Assembly (NCBI GenBank): GCA_002327525.1
Contig: DCWG01000036.1
Coordinates: 1-47,161 of the forward strand
DNA: 47,161 bases
From: Gammaproteobacteria bacterium UBA2168
Lineage (GTDB): Bacteria > Pseudomonadota > Gammaproteobacteria > Pseudomonadales > Azotimanducaceae
Direction: 5' to 3'
This document shows positions 7,962-16,529 of this stretch, in pieces. The notes under the pieces were generated by a model that did no database searches, was not told the DNA's origin, and saw only the letters and a list, made by a program, of their open reading frames with translations. The position numbers and the translations under genes were made by a program. The first letter of the stretch is position 1. Every line of letters begins with the position of its first letter.

Positions 7962-8900
7962 TCAGTTGGGTGTGGAAAGAAGTTGCTCGGCCTCGGCCAG
8001 CACTTCCAGCGCGAGTTCCAGTTGAGCACGAGCGTGAGTGGTATCGGTATGCACGCGTGCGTACAGCGGCCCTTGTTTGTGCATCTGCTGATCGTCGGCG
8101 TCGCTCGCCTCCCCCGCCGTCGGTGTCTGCGAGCAGCTCTCTGCGTAGTCGGCGAATGCGTTCAGCTGCGTGATCAGGTCCACCAGATGGGCGGGACATT
8201 GGGTGGGGTTCTCACTGCTGGCAGCGATGGCGATCAGTTCGTCGTCATCGAAGCGGCGGGGAGCGGTGCGTGCCGCTCGCAGTGGCAGTCCTGCCGAGGT
8301 CGCGCACGCATGTTCGATCTCCAGCCACTTCAGCGGCCATTTGAGCGTGGCAATGCCGGCTTCCTGAATCAGCCCAAGGTGCTGGTCGGTGGCGAACTGA
8401 TAGAGGCAGATCAGTCGTGTGCTGCTGAAAAGCTGCCCAATCTGTTCCACTGCTGCGGAAACCAGCACGGGAAACTGGACGACCAGGATGTCCAGCTCAT
8501 CGACGCCACTCTGGTCGTCGAGCAGATTTTCGACGTTCGCCCAGCGCGCACGTACATCGATACGCTTGATATCGCTCTGTTGACGCTCTAGAACCAGCAG
8601 GTTGGGTCCGGCGAGACCGACTCGTGCCGGCTGCGTGCCGGTGCGGCGTACGGATTGCAGGCGGTCGATGAGCTGTTCGTCACTCAGTTGCACAATGGAC
8701 GAGATCGGGTGTCCCTGATCGATGAGCTGCCGAATGCGTTTCAGCCGTGCAACCTGATCCTTGCTGTAGAAACGCGTCTTACCCGCCCGATGGGCGGGTG
8801 CGAGACCGTAGCGGCGTTCCCAGGCGCGCAGGCGTTCCACCGCCACACCGGAGAGTTCGGCCGTCGTACCTATCCTGTACAGGTCTTCATTGAGATCCAT
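7962..8900 (-). CDS. MerR-family transcriptional regulator (CarH/LitR-like architecture)
   Basis: The product is 312 residues from ATG 8900. Residues 7-75 are a MerR-type winged helix (YRIGTTAELSGV, LRAWERRYGL, TRFYSKDQVARL, IRQLIDQGHPI), of the 'WErRYG' class. The remaining part has the length and helical-then-alpha/beta look of a B12-binding-like sensor domain (LDILVVQFPVL), but I do not see the canonical E/DxHxxG cobalamin motif, so the ligand is uncertain. A longer frame to 9218 exists, but the predicted promoter overlaps it and the extension is low-complexity, so ATG 8900 is preferred. TGTACA-type sites at its own promoter and at 7899-7945 suggest autoregulation and control of the lipoprotein genes beyond. 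Confidence 0.8.
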   Translation of the reverse strand: MDLNEDLYRIGTTAELSGVAVERLRAWERRYGLAPAHRAGKTRFYSKDQVARLKRIRQLIDQGHPISSIVQLSDEQLIDRLQSVRRTGTQPARVGLAGPNLLVLERQQSDIKRIDVRARWANVENLLDDQSGVDELDILVVQFPVLVSAAVEQIGQLFSSTRLICLYQFATDQHLGLIQEAGIATLKWPLKWLEIEHACATSAGLPLRAARTAPRRFDDDELIAIAASSENPTQCPAHLVDLITQLNAFADYAESCSQTPTAGEASDADDQQMHKQGPLYARVHTDTTHARAQLELALEVLAEAEQLLSTPN

Positions 8901-8971
8901 GCGTAGCCTGACGGCATGTTGCCCAGTACAAATACTGTACAGGATTGTACGCATTGGATCTGTCTTGTCCA
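8875..8971 (-). promoter_or_regulatory. MerR gene promoter with repeated GTACA operator elements
   Basis: On the complement strand a -35 TGGACA (8971-8966), a 16-base spacer and a -10 TACAAT (8949-8944) precede the MerR gene. GTACA/TGTAC elements cluster at 8926-8930, 8936-8941 and 8945-8950, with CTGTACA at 8875-8881 just inside the gene. The likely transcript start falls on the 8936-8941 element, which fits autorepression. Confidence 0.55.
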
Positions 8972-9254
8972 GTTCGATACGCGTGACTTTGAACGGGCGC
9001 ACAAGAGTCACAGAGGCGGTTTTGGTGTGAGAGAAAGCGGACTGCAACGGCGCCAAGGGCAGAAAAGAAGGCGTGGTGACAGCACATTGCGGCGCTGTCT
9101 TCGCGGCTAGGGAGGAAGGGGAGAGAGACACCGCGCCACGCCGTTGCTCTTCCAGGGTGTATATACTGCACTGCACCACCGGAGAGATGTCACGCATTTT
9201 ACCCATGTTTTGGGCCACGGCAAGAGTTTCTGTCGTTTATTTTGTTTCTGATTC

Positions 9255-9323
9255 GTTACGAGCCGTAACACTCACATTGCGTTGCGCAAAATTCCCTATA
9301 ATCGGTTTGTTGTGCAACGCAAT
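9255..9323. promoter_or_regulatory. Candidate operator/promoter of the acyl-CoA ligase gene
   Basis: There are two inverted repeats. GTTACG-AGC-CGTAAC (9255-9269) is perfect. ATTGCGTTGCGCAA (9276-9289) is paired with TTGTGCAACGCAAT (9310-9323), with one mismatch. A consensus TATAAT (9297-9302) lies between the arms of the second, so a bound dimeric repressor would cover the -10. The matching -35 is weak, suggesting dependence on an activator or a leaky repressed promoter. The gene starts at 9386. Confidence 0.55.
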
Positions 9324-9385
9324 CAACGGTTCACACCGGCGCTCGATCGTTTTCTAATGGGCGCACATTCATACGGAGCCACCCC

Positions 9386-10930
9386 GTGCAGAACAATCTG
9401 GGACTGTTTCTAGCCAAAAGGGCATTTCTCACTCCCGATAACGAGGCCTACGTAGACAGCGTGTCGGATCTGCGGCTGACCTTTGCCGAACTCAACGCGC
9501 GCAGCAACCAAATCGCCAATGCGTTGCTCGCGGACGATGTCCAAAAGGGGGAGCGCGTTGGACTGCTGCTGATGAACAGCGCCGAATTCATGGAGGCCTA
9601 CTTTGCGCTCGCCAAGGTCGGTGCAGTGGTGGTGCCGTTGAACTGGCGGCTGGTGGCCGATGAGCTCGAATTCATTCTGAAGGACAGCGGCACGCGCCGA
9701 TTGATATTCGGCGATGAATTCGTCGATACGGTGGCGGAACTGCACGCGCGCGGAGACAAGACGGATATCCAACAGTGGCTCCAGGTGGCTGACGAGAGTG
9801 CATGCGCCCATTTTGCGGGTAGCTACCCGGGGTTCAGGGATGCGGCGCCGCCGGACGAGCCGGAGATGCTGGCGGCCGATGACGACATGCTCTACATCAT
9901 GTACACGTCGGGCACGACAGGACTGCCCAAGGGCGTAGTGCACACGCACACCACCGCTATCTGGGCGATACTCACCATCGCGGCCAACACCTATTTTCGG
10001 GAGGGAGACCGCTATCTGGCAGCACTCCCCATGTTTCATGTCGGTGCTCTTACACCACTTGCAGTCAACGTGTACCGGGGTGCGACCTCGATCGTCATGC
10101 GCACGTTCGACCCTGTGCGAGCCTGGGAACTGATCGAGCAGGAGCGTATCAGCACCGGTCTCGCGGTGCCGGCCATGCTCAGTTTCATGTTGCAGGTACC
10201 CGATTTTCAACGCTTCGACTACTCGACCTTGCGCTGGATGATGACCGGAGCAGCTCCCGTACCGCCCGATTTGACTCGCGAGTATGCCGACCTCGGGGTA
10301 GAGATTCTGCAGGTCTACGGACTTACCGAGAGCTGTGGGCCGGCATGCCTGATGGATTCTGCCAATGCACTGCGCAAACCCAGCTCCACGGGCAAGGCTT
10401 TTTTTCACACGCTCGTGCGCGTGGTGGACGGCGAAGGCAACGATTGTGCTCCCGGTGAGGCCGGGGAGGTACTGGTCAAGGGCGCGCACGTCATGCGGGA
10501 ATACTGGAATCGCCCGGAGGCGACGGCGGAAACCCTCATTGACGGATGGTTGCACACGGGTGACGTAGCGGTGGTGGATGACGAGGGATTCATCAGTATT
10601 CAGGACCGAATCAAGGACATGATCATCTCGGGGGGTGAAAACGTATACCCGGCCGAGATTGAGGCCGTGCTCATGAGTCATCCGGACATCACAGAAGCCG
10701 CGGTCATCGGTCGTGAGAGTGCGCGCTGGGGGGAGAGTCCATTCGCCATTGTGGTGCGCTCGGACACGAGCCTCACCGAATACCAGGTGGCGGATTTTTG
10801 CCGTGAAAAGCTGGCCGGTTACAAGCAACCGCAAGGCGTGGCATTCATAGAAGAGATACCGCGCAACCCGAGTGGCAAGATTCTCAAACGGGTATTGCGG
10901 GAGCAGTTTCCCGGGCCTGCGGATCAGTAG
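9386..10930 (+). CDS. Fatty-acyl-CoA ligase (AMP-binding, ANL superfamily)
   Basis: The product is 514 residues, full length. ANL motifs appear in order: YIMYTSGTTGLPKGVVHTH (P-loop), LPMFHVGALTP, LQVYGLTESCGPACL, GWLHTGDVAVVD (Asp for ATP ribose), KDMIISGGENVYPAEIE and the C-terminal PRNPSGKILKR with the catalytic lysine. It activates a carboxylic acid to its CoA thioester via an acyl-adenylate in the cytoplasm. Sequence resembles medium/long-chain and FadD3-like ligases; the chain type cannot be set. The start is GTG 9386 with GGAG upstream. An operator-like region precedes it, and it converges with dgkA three bases after its stop. Confidence 0.92.
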   Translation: MQNNLGLFLAKRAFLTPDNEAYVDSVSDLRLTFAELNARSNQIANALLADDVQKGERVGLLLMNSAEFMEAYFALAKVGAVVVPLNWRLVADELEFILKDSGTRRLIFGDEFVDTVAELHARGDKTDIQQWLQVADESACAHFAGSYPGFRDAAPPDEPEMLAADDDMLYIMYTSGTTGLPKGVVHTHTTAIWAILTIAANTYFREGDRYLAALPMFHVGALTPLAVNVYRGATSIVMRTFDPVRAWELIEQERISTGLAVPAMLSFMLQVPDFQRFDYSTLRWMMTGAAPVPPDLTREYADLGVEILQVYGLTESCGPACLMDSANALRKPSSTGKAFFHTLVRVVDGEGNDCAPGEAGEVLVKGAHVMREYWNRPEATAETLIDGWLHTGDVAVVDDEGFISIQDRIKDMIISGGENVYPAEIEAVLMSHPDITEAAVIGRESARWGESPFAIVVRSDTSLTEYQVADFCREKLAGYKQPQGVAFIEEIPRNPSGKILKRVLREQFPGPADQ

Positions 10931-10933
10931 CGC

Positions 10934-11302
10934 TCAGGCAAGCCGCTGCCAGGCGATCATTCCCCAGGTGATGATCACGAGCAGTAACGCTATGGCCACG
11001 GCGGCAGAACCCATATCCTTGGCGCGGCCGGCCAGATCGTGGTGTTCCTCCCCGGCGCGATCGACCACTGCCTCCACCGCGGAATTGAGGAGTTCCGTGA
11101 CCAGCACCAGTGCGCACACACCGATCAGCAGCACCACCTCCACGGTGCTGCGTCCCAGCCAGAACGCGAGGGGTGTGAGGATCAGTGCAATCGTACATTC
11201 CTGGCGGAACGCGGACTCGTGCATCCAGGCGGCGCGCAGTCCTTTCACAGAGTACTGCGTGGCCTTGAACAAGCGAGTGAAACCAGTGTGCCCGGGTTTC
11301 AT
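10934..11302 (-). CDS. dgkA: Diacylglycerol kinase
   Basis: The product is 122 residues with three membrane segments (about 47-65, 69-88, 101-119) and the DgkA signature ELLNSAVEAVVDRAGEEHHDLAGRAKDMGSAA, which holds the catalytic Glu/Asn and the metal-binding residues. It phosphorylates diacylglycerol at the inner membrane, recycling the by-product of osmoregulated glycan or lipid A modification. ATG at 11302 lies four bases past the stop of the upstream CDF gene, so the two are co-transcribed. A GTG at 11332 would overlap that gene. Confidence 0.92.
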   Translation of the reverse strand: MKPGHTGFTRLFKATQYSVKGLRAAWMHESAFRQECTIALILTPLAFWLGRSTVEVVLLIGVCALVLVTELLNSAVEAVVDRAGEEHHDLAGRAKDMGSAAVAIALLLVIITWGMIAWQRLA

Positions 11303-11306
11303 GTGT

Positions 11307-12176
11307 CTACTGATGATCCGGGCAGGGACCACTCTCGACCTGAATGGTGGAGTGGTCGATCCCGAAGCGGCCTAGCAGTACACGCTTGAGTTCGGCAACC
11401 ACCGCGTGGGTATCGAGACGCTCGTCGATGTTGGCGTGTAGCGTGAGTAGAGGTTTCTCGGCTGTCAGTGCCCAGGCATGAACATGGTGCACACCGGTCA
11501 CGCCGGGCACCTCGGTGGACAGCGTGTGGGTGATCTCGTCGAGATCGAGCCCGGTCGGAACACCCTCCAGCAGAATATGAGTGGATTCGCGCAGCACCCG
11601 CCACGCGCCGCGTCCTAGAATCACTGCGATGACCAGTGCGAGCAGTGCATCCACCTGTGTCCAGCCCCAGAAATAGACCACCACCGCGGCGATGATCGCT
11701 GCCGCAGAACCGAGCAGATCACCCAACACGTGAAGTGCTGCTGCTCTAACATTGGCGCTGTGTCGGCCATGCAGCCAGCGGAAGACTATCAGGTTGATGA
11801 CGAAGCCGGTGGCGGCGACGCTCAGCGCCGGCAGAGGCAGCATGGTTTCAGGTGTGTGGATGCGTGTGATCGCCTCGATGAGAATCCAAACCACCAGCAA
11901 TAACAGGGTGAGACCGTTGACGAACGCGGCGAGCACCTGCCAGCGGTGATAGCCATAGGACAACGTGCCATCGATCTCGCGGCGTGACAGACGCATCGCG
12001 TACCAGGCGAGCCCCAGCGCGGTTGCATCCAGAAACATGTGTCCGGCGTCGGCCAGCAGTGTGAGGGAGTTGGCGACGATTCCGCCCGCGACTTCGATCA
12101 GCGCAAAACCCGTGATCACAAAGAACGCGCGCTTCAGGACAGCCTCGTTGTGATCATCGGCGTGGAGGTGGGACAT
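11307..12176 (-). CDS. Cation diffusion facilitator (Zn/Cd/Co efflux)
   Basis: The product is 289 residues from ATG 12176, with a His/Asp-rich start (HLHADDHNE), six membrane segments and the CDF metal site: DAGHMFLDATALGLAW in TM2 (HxxxD) and HVLGDLLGSAAAI in TM5 (HxxxD). A cytosolic C-terminal domain follows (from about residue 205) with HVHAWAL. This matches the ZitB/CzcD group of proton-coupled Zn(II) exporters. Metal choice is inferred from the H/D sites. It is transcribed with dgkA. Confidence 0.9.
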   Translation of the reverse strand: MSHLHADDHNEAVLKRAFFVITGFALIEVAGGIVANSLTLLADAGHMFLDATALGLAWYAMRLSRREIDGTLSYGYHRWQVLAAFVNGLTLLLLVVWILIEAITRIHTPETMLPLPALSVAATGFVINLIVFRWLHGRHSANVRAAALHVLGDLLGSAAAIIAAVVVYFWGWTQVDALLALVIAVILGRGAWRVLRESTHILLEGVPTGLDLDEITHTLSTEVPGVTGVHHVHAWALTAEKPLLTLHANIDERLDTHAVVAELKRVLLGRFGIDHSTIQVESGPCPDHQ

Positions 12177-12251
12177 CGGCGCAAGGTACCACAATTTTTC
12201 TGTGGCGCACGCCAGAGGGATATCCCGATCCCGGCGCGAACGAAGGGCCTG

Positions 12252-12620
12252 TCAGCCTGGCAGTCTGCCTGTGTCGGGTGATGTCGAACGTTCCGACACG
12301 ATGGTGGTCAGTGTCACGATTCGTCGCATCACCAACGGTTGCAGGCGCTCGGCGGTGCCCGAGTTGCTGGTGAGAAAACTCTGGTAGGCATGCAGCGCCT
12401 GTTCGGGATTCCCGAGACGCTGGTAGCTGTAGGCGATGTTGAGATTGGCCGGCGCATGGGTAGTGGCTTCCAAAGACACGAACCCCAAGTTGACCAGAAT
12501 CTCACGCAGCCGGTTACTGGTACGTTTCTGCTCCCTCAGCGCCAGGTCGAGCTGACGTTCATCGAGCAGCCCCGCCTCGATAGGTCGTTCGTCGAGGTGC
12601 TTGTGCGGGCGTTTGTCATG
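12252..12620 (-). pseudogene. Remnant with MshEN/GspE-N-like and TPR-like segments
   Basis: The complement frame contains IEAGLLDERQLDLALREQ, then NRLREILVNLGFVS, a close match to the MshEN/type II secretion ATPase N-domain pattern. After only a few residues comes NIAYSYQRLGNPEQALHAY, a TPR-like helix pair. No start codon with a ribosome-binding site precedes it, the MshEN segment lacks its partner repeats and the TPR has no companions. It looks like the collapsed remains of a larger protein, perhaps glycan-biosynthesis or pilus-related. Weakly supported. Confidence 0.4.
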
Positions 12621-12639
12621 AACGTCGAGCGCCGGTTGG

Positions 12640-12897
12640 CGTAGTGTCGCACCCGGTGCCACGGTATTTTTGCCGTGGCGAGGCAGAACAGCAGTATGGA
12701 GGAGTGGTTGCCGTTGTAGCGCTTGACCTGGCCACCTTTCTTCCAACCCTTCGAGCCGGAATCGATGCCCCTATCCTGGTCCATCATGTGGCTGACCTTC
12801 TTGGCGATGGTGTTATCTATCCCATCGAGCCGGTAGATCACGAACTTACCGTCCTGGGAACCATTGCCGCGCGGAACGATGGACGTGTTATCTCAGG
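12640..12897 (-). other. Possible coding remnant, family not recognised
   Basis: After a TGA near 12897 the complement frame reads DNTSIVPRGNGSQDGKFVIY, continues through KKVSHMMDQDRGI and DSGSKGWKKGGQV, then loses protein-like character near 12660, where GCCACGG/CCGTGGC forms a hairpin (12658-12679). I do not recognise a family and see no start signal. It may be the far end of the remnant at 12252-12620 or an unrelated fragment. Confidence 0.25.
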
Positions 12898-12975
12898 CAG
12901 GAACTGAAAAGACCGCCAATGAGATCGCATGCGGCGGTGTTGTCGATGGCGGTTGGTTGGGCAAGGAGGGAACGA

Positions 12976-13887
12976 TCAGCCGCGCAGCACTTGCGCGATT
13001 CGGGCGACAGCCTCGATTCCGATAGTCTCATTCTCTGCGACGGGCATGATGTTGAACACGCGGCAGCCAGCATCCCGATACGCAAGCAGGGCGTCGGCCA
13101 CCTCGTCCACGGAACCCCATGGGCTGAACTTCTCGAAACGCTCGTACGGGATCTGGTAGAACTCCCGCATCCCTTTAGCAAGGCGTGCGCGGGCATGTGC
13201 TCGGTCGTTGTCCACACCCACCCACACCTGAATGCTGTGGGCCTCGGTGGTTCGGCCGTGTGCCTGTGCCATGCGGTTCACTTCGTCCACTGAACGCCGG
13301 TATCGCTCGGGTGTCGACCAGATGCCGAGCCAGCCATCACCATGGCGCGCCGCGCGGCGCAGGGACGCGTCGGCGCGTCCTCCGACCAGGATCGGAATCG
13401 GCAGCTTCGGGGCTGGTTTGATCCAGGCCCTTTCGAACTGAAAGAACTCGCCTTCGAAGTCCAGCGGTTCGCCGGTCAGGAGTTCGCGCACGATGTACAG
13501 GCACTCATCGGTGCGGCGGCCACGCGTGGCGGGATCGATACCACACATGGCGATTTCGTTACGGTCCTCGCCGCCGACGCCGATCCCGAGCATCAGCTGG
13601 CCAGCGGAGGATTCGGCCAGTGTGGAAAGTTGGCGTGCGGTGACTATGGGATGGCGTAAAGCGAGCAGGTACACACCCACGCAGACCTTGAGGTCGGGGT
13701 GGAGTGCGGTGAGTGTGGCGGCGTTGATGAGCCCATCCATGCCGGTGCCGACATGGAAGCTGACGTGATCAGCGATGAACACGTGATCAATACCTGCTTC
13801 GACGATGTGTGAAACCGTCCTCGCGCGTTGGTCGAAGGGCGAATTGAGCAGGGCGGGTGAGGCCAGTGTGCCGACGAGTACATCCAT
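12976..13887 (-). CDS. LLM-class flavin/F420-dependent oxidoreductase
   Basis: The product is 303 residues from ATG 13887 (MDVLVGTLASP). It has the luciferase-like TIM-barrel pattern: HVFIADHVSFHVGTGMDG, the ALRHPIVTARQLSTLAE segment, LGIGVGGEDRNEIAMCGID, and the IPILVGGRADASLRRAARHGDGW block typical of this family. It uses reduced FMN or F420; which one cannot be told here. The family includes monooxygenases and dehydrogenases of catabolic pathways. A second gene of the same superfamily at 33556-34384 is dead. It is a single gene bordered on both sides by remnants. Confidence 0.88.
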   Translation of the reverse strand: MDVLVGTLASPALLNSPFDQRARTVSHIVEAGIDHVFIADHVSFHVGTGMDGLINAATLTALHPDLKVCVGVYLLALRHPIVTARQLSTLAESSAGQLMLGIGVGGEDRNEIAMCGIDPATRGRRTDECLYIVRELLTGEPLDFEGEFFQFERAWIKPAPKLPIPILVGGRADASLRRAARHGDGWLGIWSTPERYRRSVDEVNRMAQAHGRTTEAHSIQVWVGVDNDRAHARARLAKGMREFYQIPYERFEKFSPWGSVDEVADALLAYRDAGCRVFNIMPVAENETIGIEAVARIAQVLRG

Positions 13888-13941
13888 TGGTTTAGCGCAC
13901 CGGTCAACTGCCGGCTGCAAACTCCGTGAAAAAAGAAATGA

Positions 13942-14797
13942 TTATTGCCAATTGCCGCTCTGTAGGAAACCGGGTATTAGCCCGGGATCAATGCGCACGA
14001 AGTTGCCCAGTTCTCCGTGCATGTACAGTGCATTTCGGTGTTCGCTAAACTGGATGGTCGCAGCCGGATCGCGCTCGCGGCAAAAGTGCCGGTCGCCGAG
14101 CGCGGTCAGGATCGGCCTATGCTCGCGAAGCTCGAAGCTCGAAGCTCGAAGCTCAGGCCTCCGGAGACGACGGAGACGTGTGCCCGTGCGAGCTTCCCGG
14201 ATTACCAGCGTTGTAGCGTAGCGCGAGTCGAGGTGGGGTAGTACGTGCTGGCGTAGTAGGCGAGGCGGTCGTATACGCCATCGGATTGGACGAGTAACTC
14301 AATATCTCGTGTCGGCGCGTGGCATGCCCTAAGGTTGCAGTACCCGGGTGCGCAGGTATTCGGCGAAAGGCCTCCCGCTGACTTTCTCGATGACGAGGCT
14401 TGTGAGTGCCGGAGTGAGGTTTGAGTAGCTGTGCTGGAGTCCGGGTGGCCAGCGGGTCGTTCACCAGGACGGATCGAGGTGCGTTGCTCGTGACAGCGGC
14501 ATCGGAGCGTCGACCGACCACGCCTGCGGTCCGAGGTCGGTGAAGCCCGCGGACAGTTTCGCCAGGTGGATCAGCAGCACGGGATCCGTCTCCCGCCAAC
14601 GGTTGATGTGCGGGATTTCCGGCAGGATGGAGGGAACCCGGGTATGCCGGTCGAGGTGGTCTTCTCGCACCAGTTCACCGAGAGCGAGCGCGGTGAACGT
14701 CTTAGTGATGGAACCCCAGCGCATGGGTGTATCGAGGCTCTCGGTGCCGTAACCGGCCTCCTACCAGCCGCCCCTGGTCCATCAGTATTAGGGACAT
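13942..14797 (-). pseudogene. Decayed serine beta-lactamase-family hydrolase
   Basis: Fragments lie in order in different frames on the complement strand. GYGTESLDTPMRWGSITKTF carries the SxxK catalytic motif. LQHSYSNLTPALTSLVIEKV carries the YxN motif and then meets an in-frame TAG directly after YLRTRVLQP, where Leu is expected before GM. Finally LTALGDRHFCRERDPAATIQ, a C-terminal domain segment of this family, runs to TAA 13942. Between them are shifts, an internal deletion and a 7-bp tandem repeat. The N-terminus is also short. Dead gene; the parent was probably an esterase or DD-peptidase-like beta-lactamase homologue. Confidence 0.75.
14126..14153. repeat. Four perfect tandem copies of CGAAGCT
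   Basis: The 7-bp unit CGAAGCT is repeated four times (14126-14153), followed by one more C. A unit of seven shifts the frame with each copy. It lies inside the decayed serine-hydrolase gene and may be one cause of its loss. Confidence 0.9.
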
Positions 14798-14815
14798 GGC
14801 GGGATCAGCGGATGT

Positions 14816-15262
14816 TCAGAACAGGCTTTCGTTACGGAAAGCCAGGTGGAGTTTGCGGCGGGCGAAACGCCAGCCCTCAAGTGTTCGTGCGAAGCGGTCT
14901 TCATAGTGACCGACGGCGGCCGGCCGATCGAAGGCGACAGGCCCGTGTTCGAGACTCTCGGGACCGATGTGACGGTACAGCGTCAGGTAGGAGATACCCC
15001 TTGCGCTGTCGCGGTCCATTACCTGTGTGTATATGTTGGTCAGCACATGGCGTGAGCGAAGTTCATCCGGACGTTTGTTCATCGCCGCGCGAATCGTATC
15101 GGCCCCGATCATTTCACGGCCAGTATCGAGGATGCCATCTGCCGTGAAGAGATCTGCGAACGTGTCGTAGTCACGAAAGTCCACGGAACGCGCATAAGCA
15201 TAGGATAGCTGTTCGCACTTGCGTTCGATCTCGATGAGCTCAGCGAGACTCATAGCGCTCAA
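14816..15262 (-). CDS. SnoaL/NTF2-like small protein
   Basis: About 148 residues with the SnoaL_4-type pattern: an N-terminal helix (LAELIEIERKCEQLSYAYAR), DYDTFADLFTADGILD, the basic RHVLTNI strand, and GHYEDRFARTLEGWRFARRK. Such cone-shaped proteins are isomerases, dehydratases or hydroxylase partners and often accompany steroid or aromatic catabolism. AGGAGG six bases before TTG 15262 favours that start; ATG 15253 and ATG 15310 are alternatives. It is divergent from the enoyl-CoA hydratase gene, which suggests a shared acyl-CoA pathway, but the reaction is unknown. Confidence 0.8.
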   Translation of the reverse strand: MSAMSLAELIEIERKCEQLSYAYARSVDFRDYDTFADLFTADGILDTGREMIGADTIRAAMNKRPDELRSRHVLTNIYTQVMDRDSARGISYLTLYRHIGPESLEHGPVAFDRPAAVGHYEDRFARTLEGWRFARRKLHLAFRNESLF

Positions 15263-15331
15263 TTCATACCTCCTCAGGTCCTCTGCCGGTTCGATGGTAG
15301 TATCGGGCATCGACTCATTACGGGAAAGCTC

Positions 15332-16114
15332 ATGGAACGCATGTCACTGGACTTCGACGGTAACGTCGCAATTCTCAAATTCAATCATCCCGAAGTGCTG
15401 AACGCGGTGGGAGCCCAGATGCTGCTCGACTTCGCAGATGCGCTGATTGAAATTCAGGATCCGAAACACGGTGTGCGATGTCTGCTGCTCACCGGTGAGG
15501 GACGCTCGTTCAGCGCCGGTGCCAATCTTCAGGACAGCGGCGGGGGTGAGCGCCGGGGTGATTCAGGGTCCGGCCTTCGTTCGAGCTATCACCCGATCCT
15601 TCTGACCCTCAAAAACCTGGACATGACGCTGGTGACGGCTGTCAATGGCGCTGCGGCGGGAGTGGGCATGAGCTTTGCCATGATGGGTGATCTGGTATGT
15701 GCCTCGCGCCAGTCTTTTTTTCTGCAGGCCTTCGCGCGCATCGGGCTGGTTCCGGATGGCGGGTCGACTTTCATGCTGCCCCGGCTGGTCGGCTGGGGCC
15801 GGGCGGTGGAACTGTCCATGTTGGCCGAGCGGCTGCCCGCAGAAAAAGCGCACGAGTGGGGCATTGTCAACAGATTGTACGAGGACAACGACGCGCTGAT
15901 GGATGGCGCACTCTCCCTTGCCCGGCACCTGGCCAATGGACCGAAGTCGCTGTCCATGATCCGCCAGGTGTACTGGCAGAGCTGGCATAATTCATTCGAA
16001 CAGCAACTGGAACTCGAGGCATTGACCCAGGCCAGGGCCGGTGCCTCTCACGACTTCAAGGAAGGGGTGGCCGCTTTTCTCGAAAAGCGCGACGCTCAGT
16101 TCAAAGGTCGCTAA
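15332..16114 (+). CDS. Enoyl-CoA hydratase/isomerase family protein
   Basis: The product is 260 residues, full crotonase length. Oxyanion-hole segments are GRSFSAGANL (first) and VNGAAAGVGMSFAMMGDL (second). The active-site loop reads IGLVPDGGSTFMLPRLVG; an Asp in PDGG is typical of PaaG-like hydratase/isomerases rather than the two-Glu hydratases. It hydrates or isomerises an enoyl-CoA in beta-oxidation or a related route. The C-terminal AFLEKRDAQFKGR is the usual crotonase ending. It is divergent from the SnoaL-like gene. Confidence 0.9.
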   Translation: MERMSLDFDGNVAILKFNHPEVLNAVGAQMLLDFADALIEIQDPKHGVRCLLLTGEGRSFSAGANLQDSGGGERRGDSGSGLRSSYHPILLTLKNLDMTLVTAVNGAAAGVGMSFAMMGDLVCASRQSFFLQAFARIGLVPDGGSTFMLPRLVGWGRAVELSMLAERLPAEKAHEWGIVNRLYEDNDALMDGALSLARHLANGPKSLSMIRQVYWQSWHNSFEQQLELEALTQARAGASHDFKEGVAAFLEKRDAQFKGR

Positions 16115-16138
16115 CAGCCGGCTTGAATATCGACCGGC

Positions 16139-16513
16139 TCAGTGGTGGCGGGGGTGGTAGACAAATGCCGCCGCAAGGACGACGAGGCCTTGCAAGCCAT
16201 CCGTCAGCAGAGTAATTCTCACATCTGCCATGACGAACAGAGCCACAGCGGTGGCCAGCAGCGTGCCGCCGATGAGCGCCGCGAGCAGACGCCCCATGTT
16301 CGCGTGCACTGTACACCGGTAAGCGGCGAGGTAGGAAAAGGCGGAAAAGAACAGCACCGTGAGCCCCAGGGCGAAGAAGGTGCCGCGAATCGCCGGTTCT
16401 GAGGTCAACCCCAGCTCCATCAGCTCGCCCGGTGCGTTCTACAACATCACGAATCCGATGCCGGTCGAGAGCATTGCGTTGACGATGAGGACGATGATGG
16501 TGAGGGTTTTCAC
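16139..16513 (-). pseudogene. Small membrane protein interrupted by an in-frame TAG
   Basis: From GTG 16513 the frame reads KTLTIIVLIVNAMLSTGIGF, reaches TAG at 16439-16441, and continues in the same frame as NAPGELMELGLTSEPAIRG with three more hydrophobic segments to the stop at 16139. The hydrophobic helix before the stop and the sequence after it clearly belong together (about 124 residues, four membrane segments). The part after TAG could be re-initiated at ATG 16420. Family not recognised. The gene follows the deacetylase-family gene closely on the same strand. Confidence 0.6.
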
Positions 16514-16529
16514 GTGTCTGCCCTGCCGG

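Noticed and set aside
8957..9218. N-terminal extension of the MerR regulator by about 100 residues
   Set aside because: The frame is open but has low-complexity sequence unlike the family and overlaps the predicted promoter and operator sites.
9410..10834. Long open frame on the strand opposite the acyl-CoA ligase gene
   Set aside because: It is a codon-bias shadow of a well-supported gene and shows no domain features.
12658..12679. GCCACGG/CCGTGGC hairpin as a Rho-independent terminator
   Set aside because: No T run follows on either strand and it lies inside a possible coding remnant.
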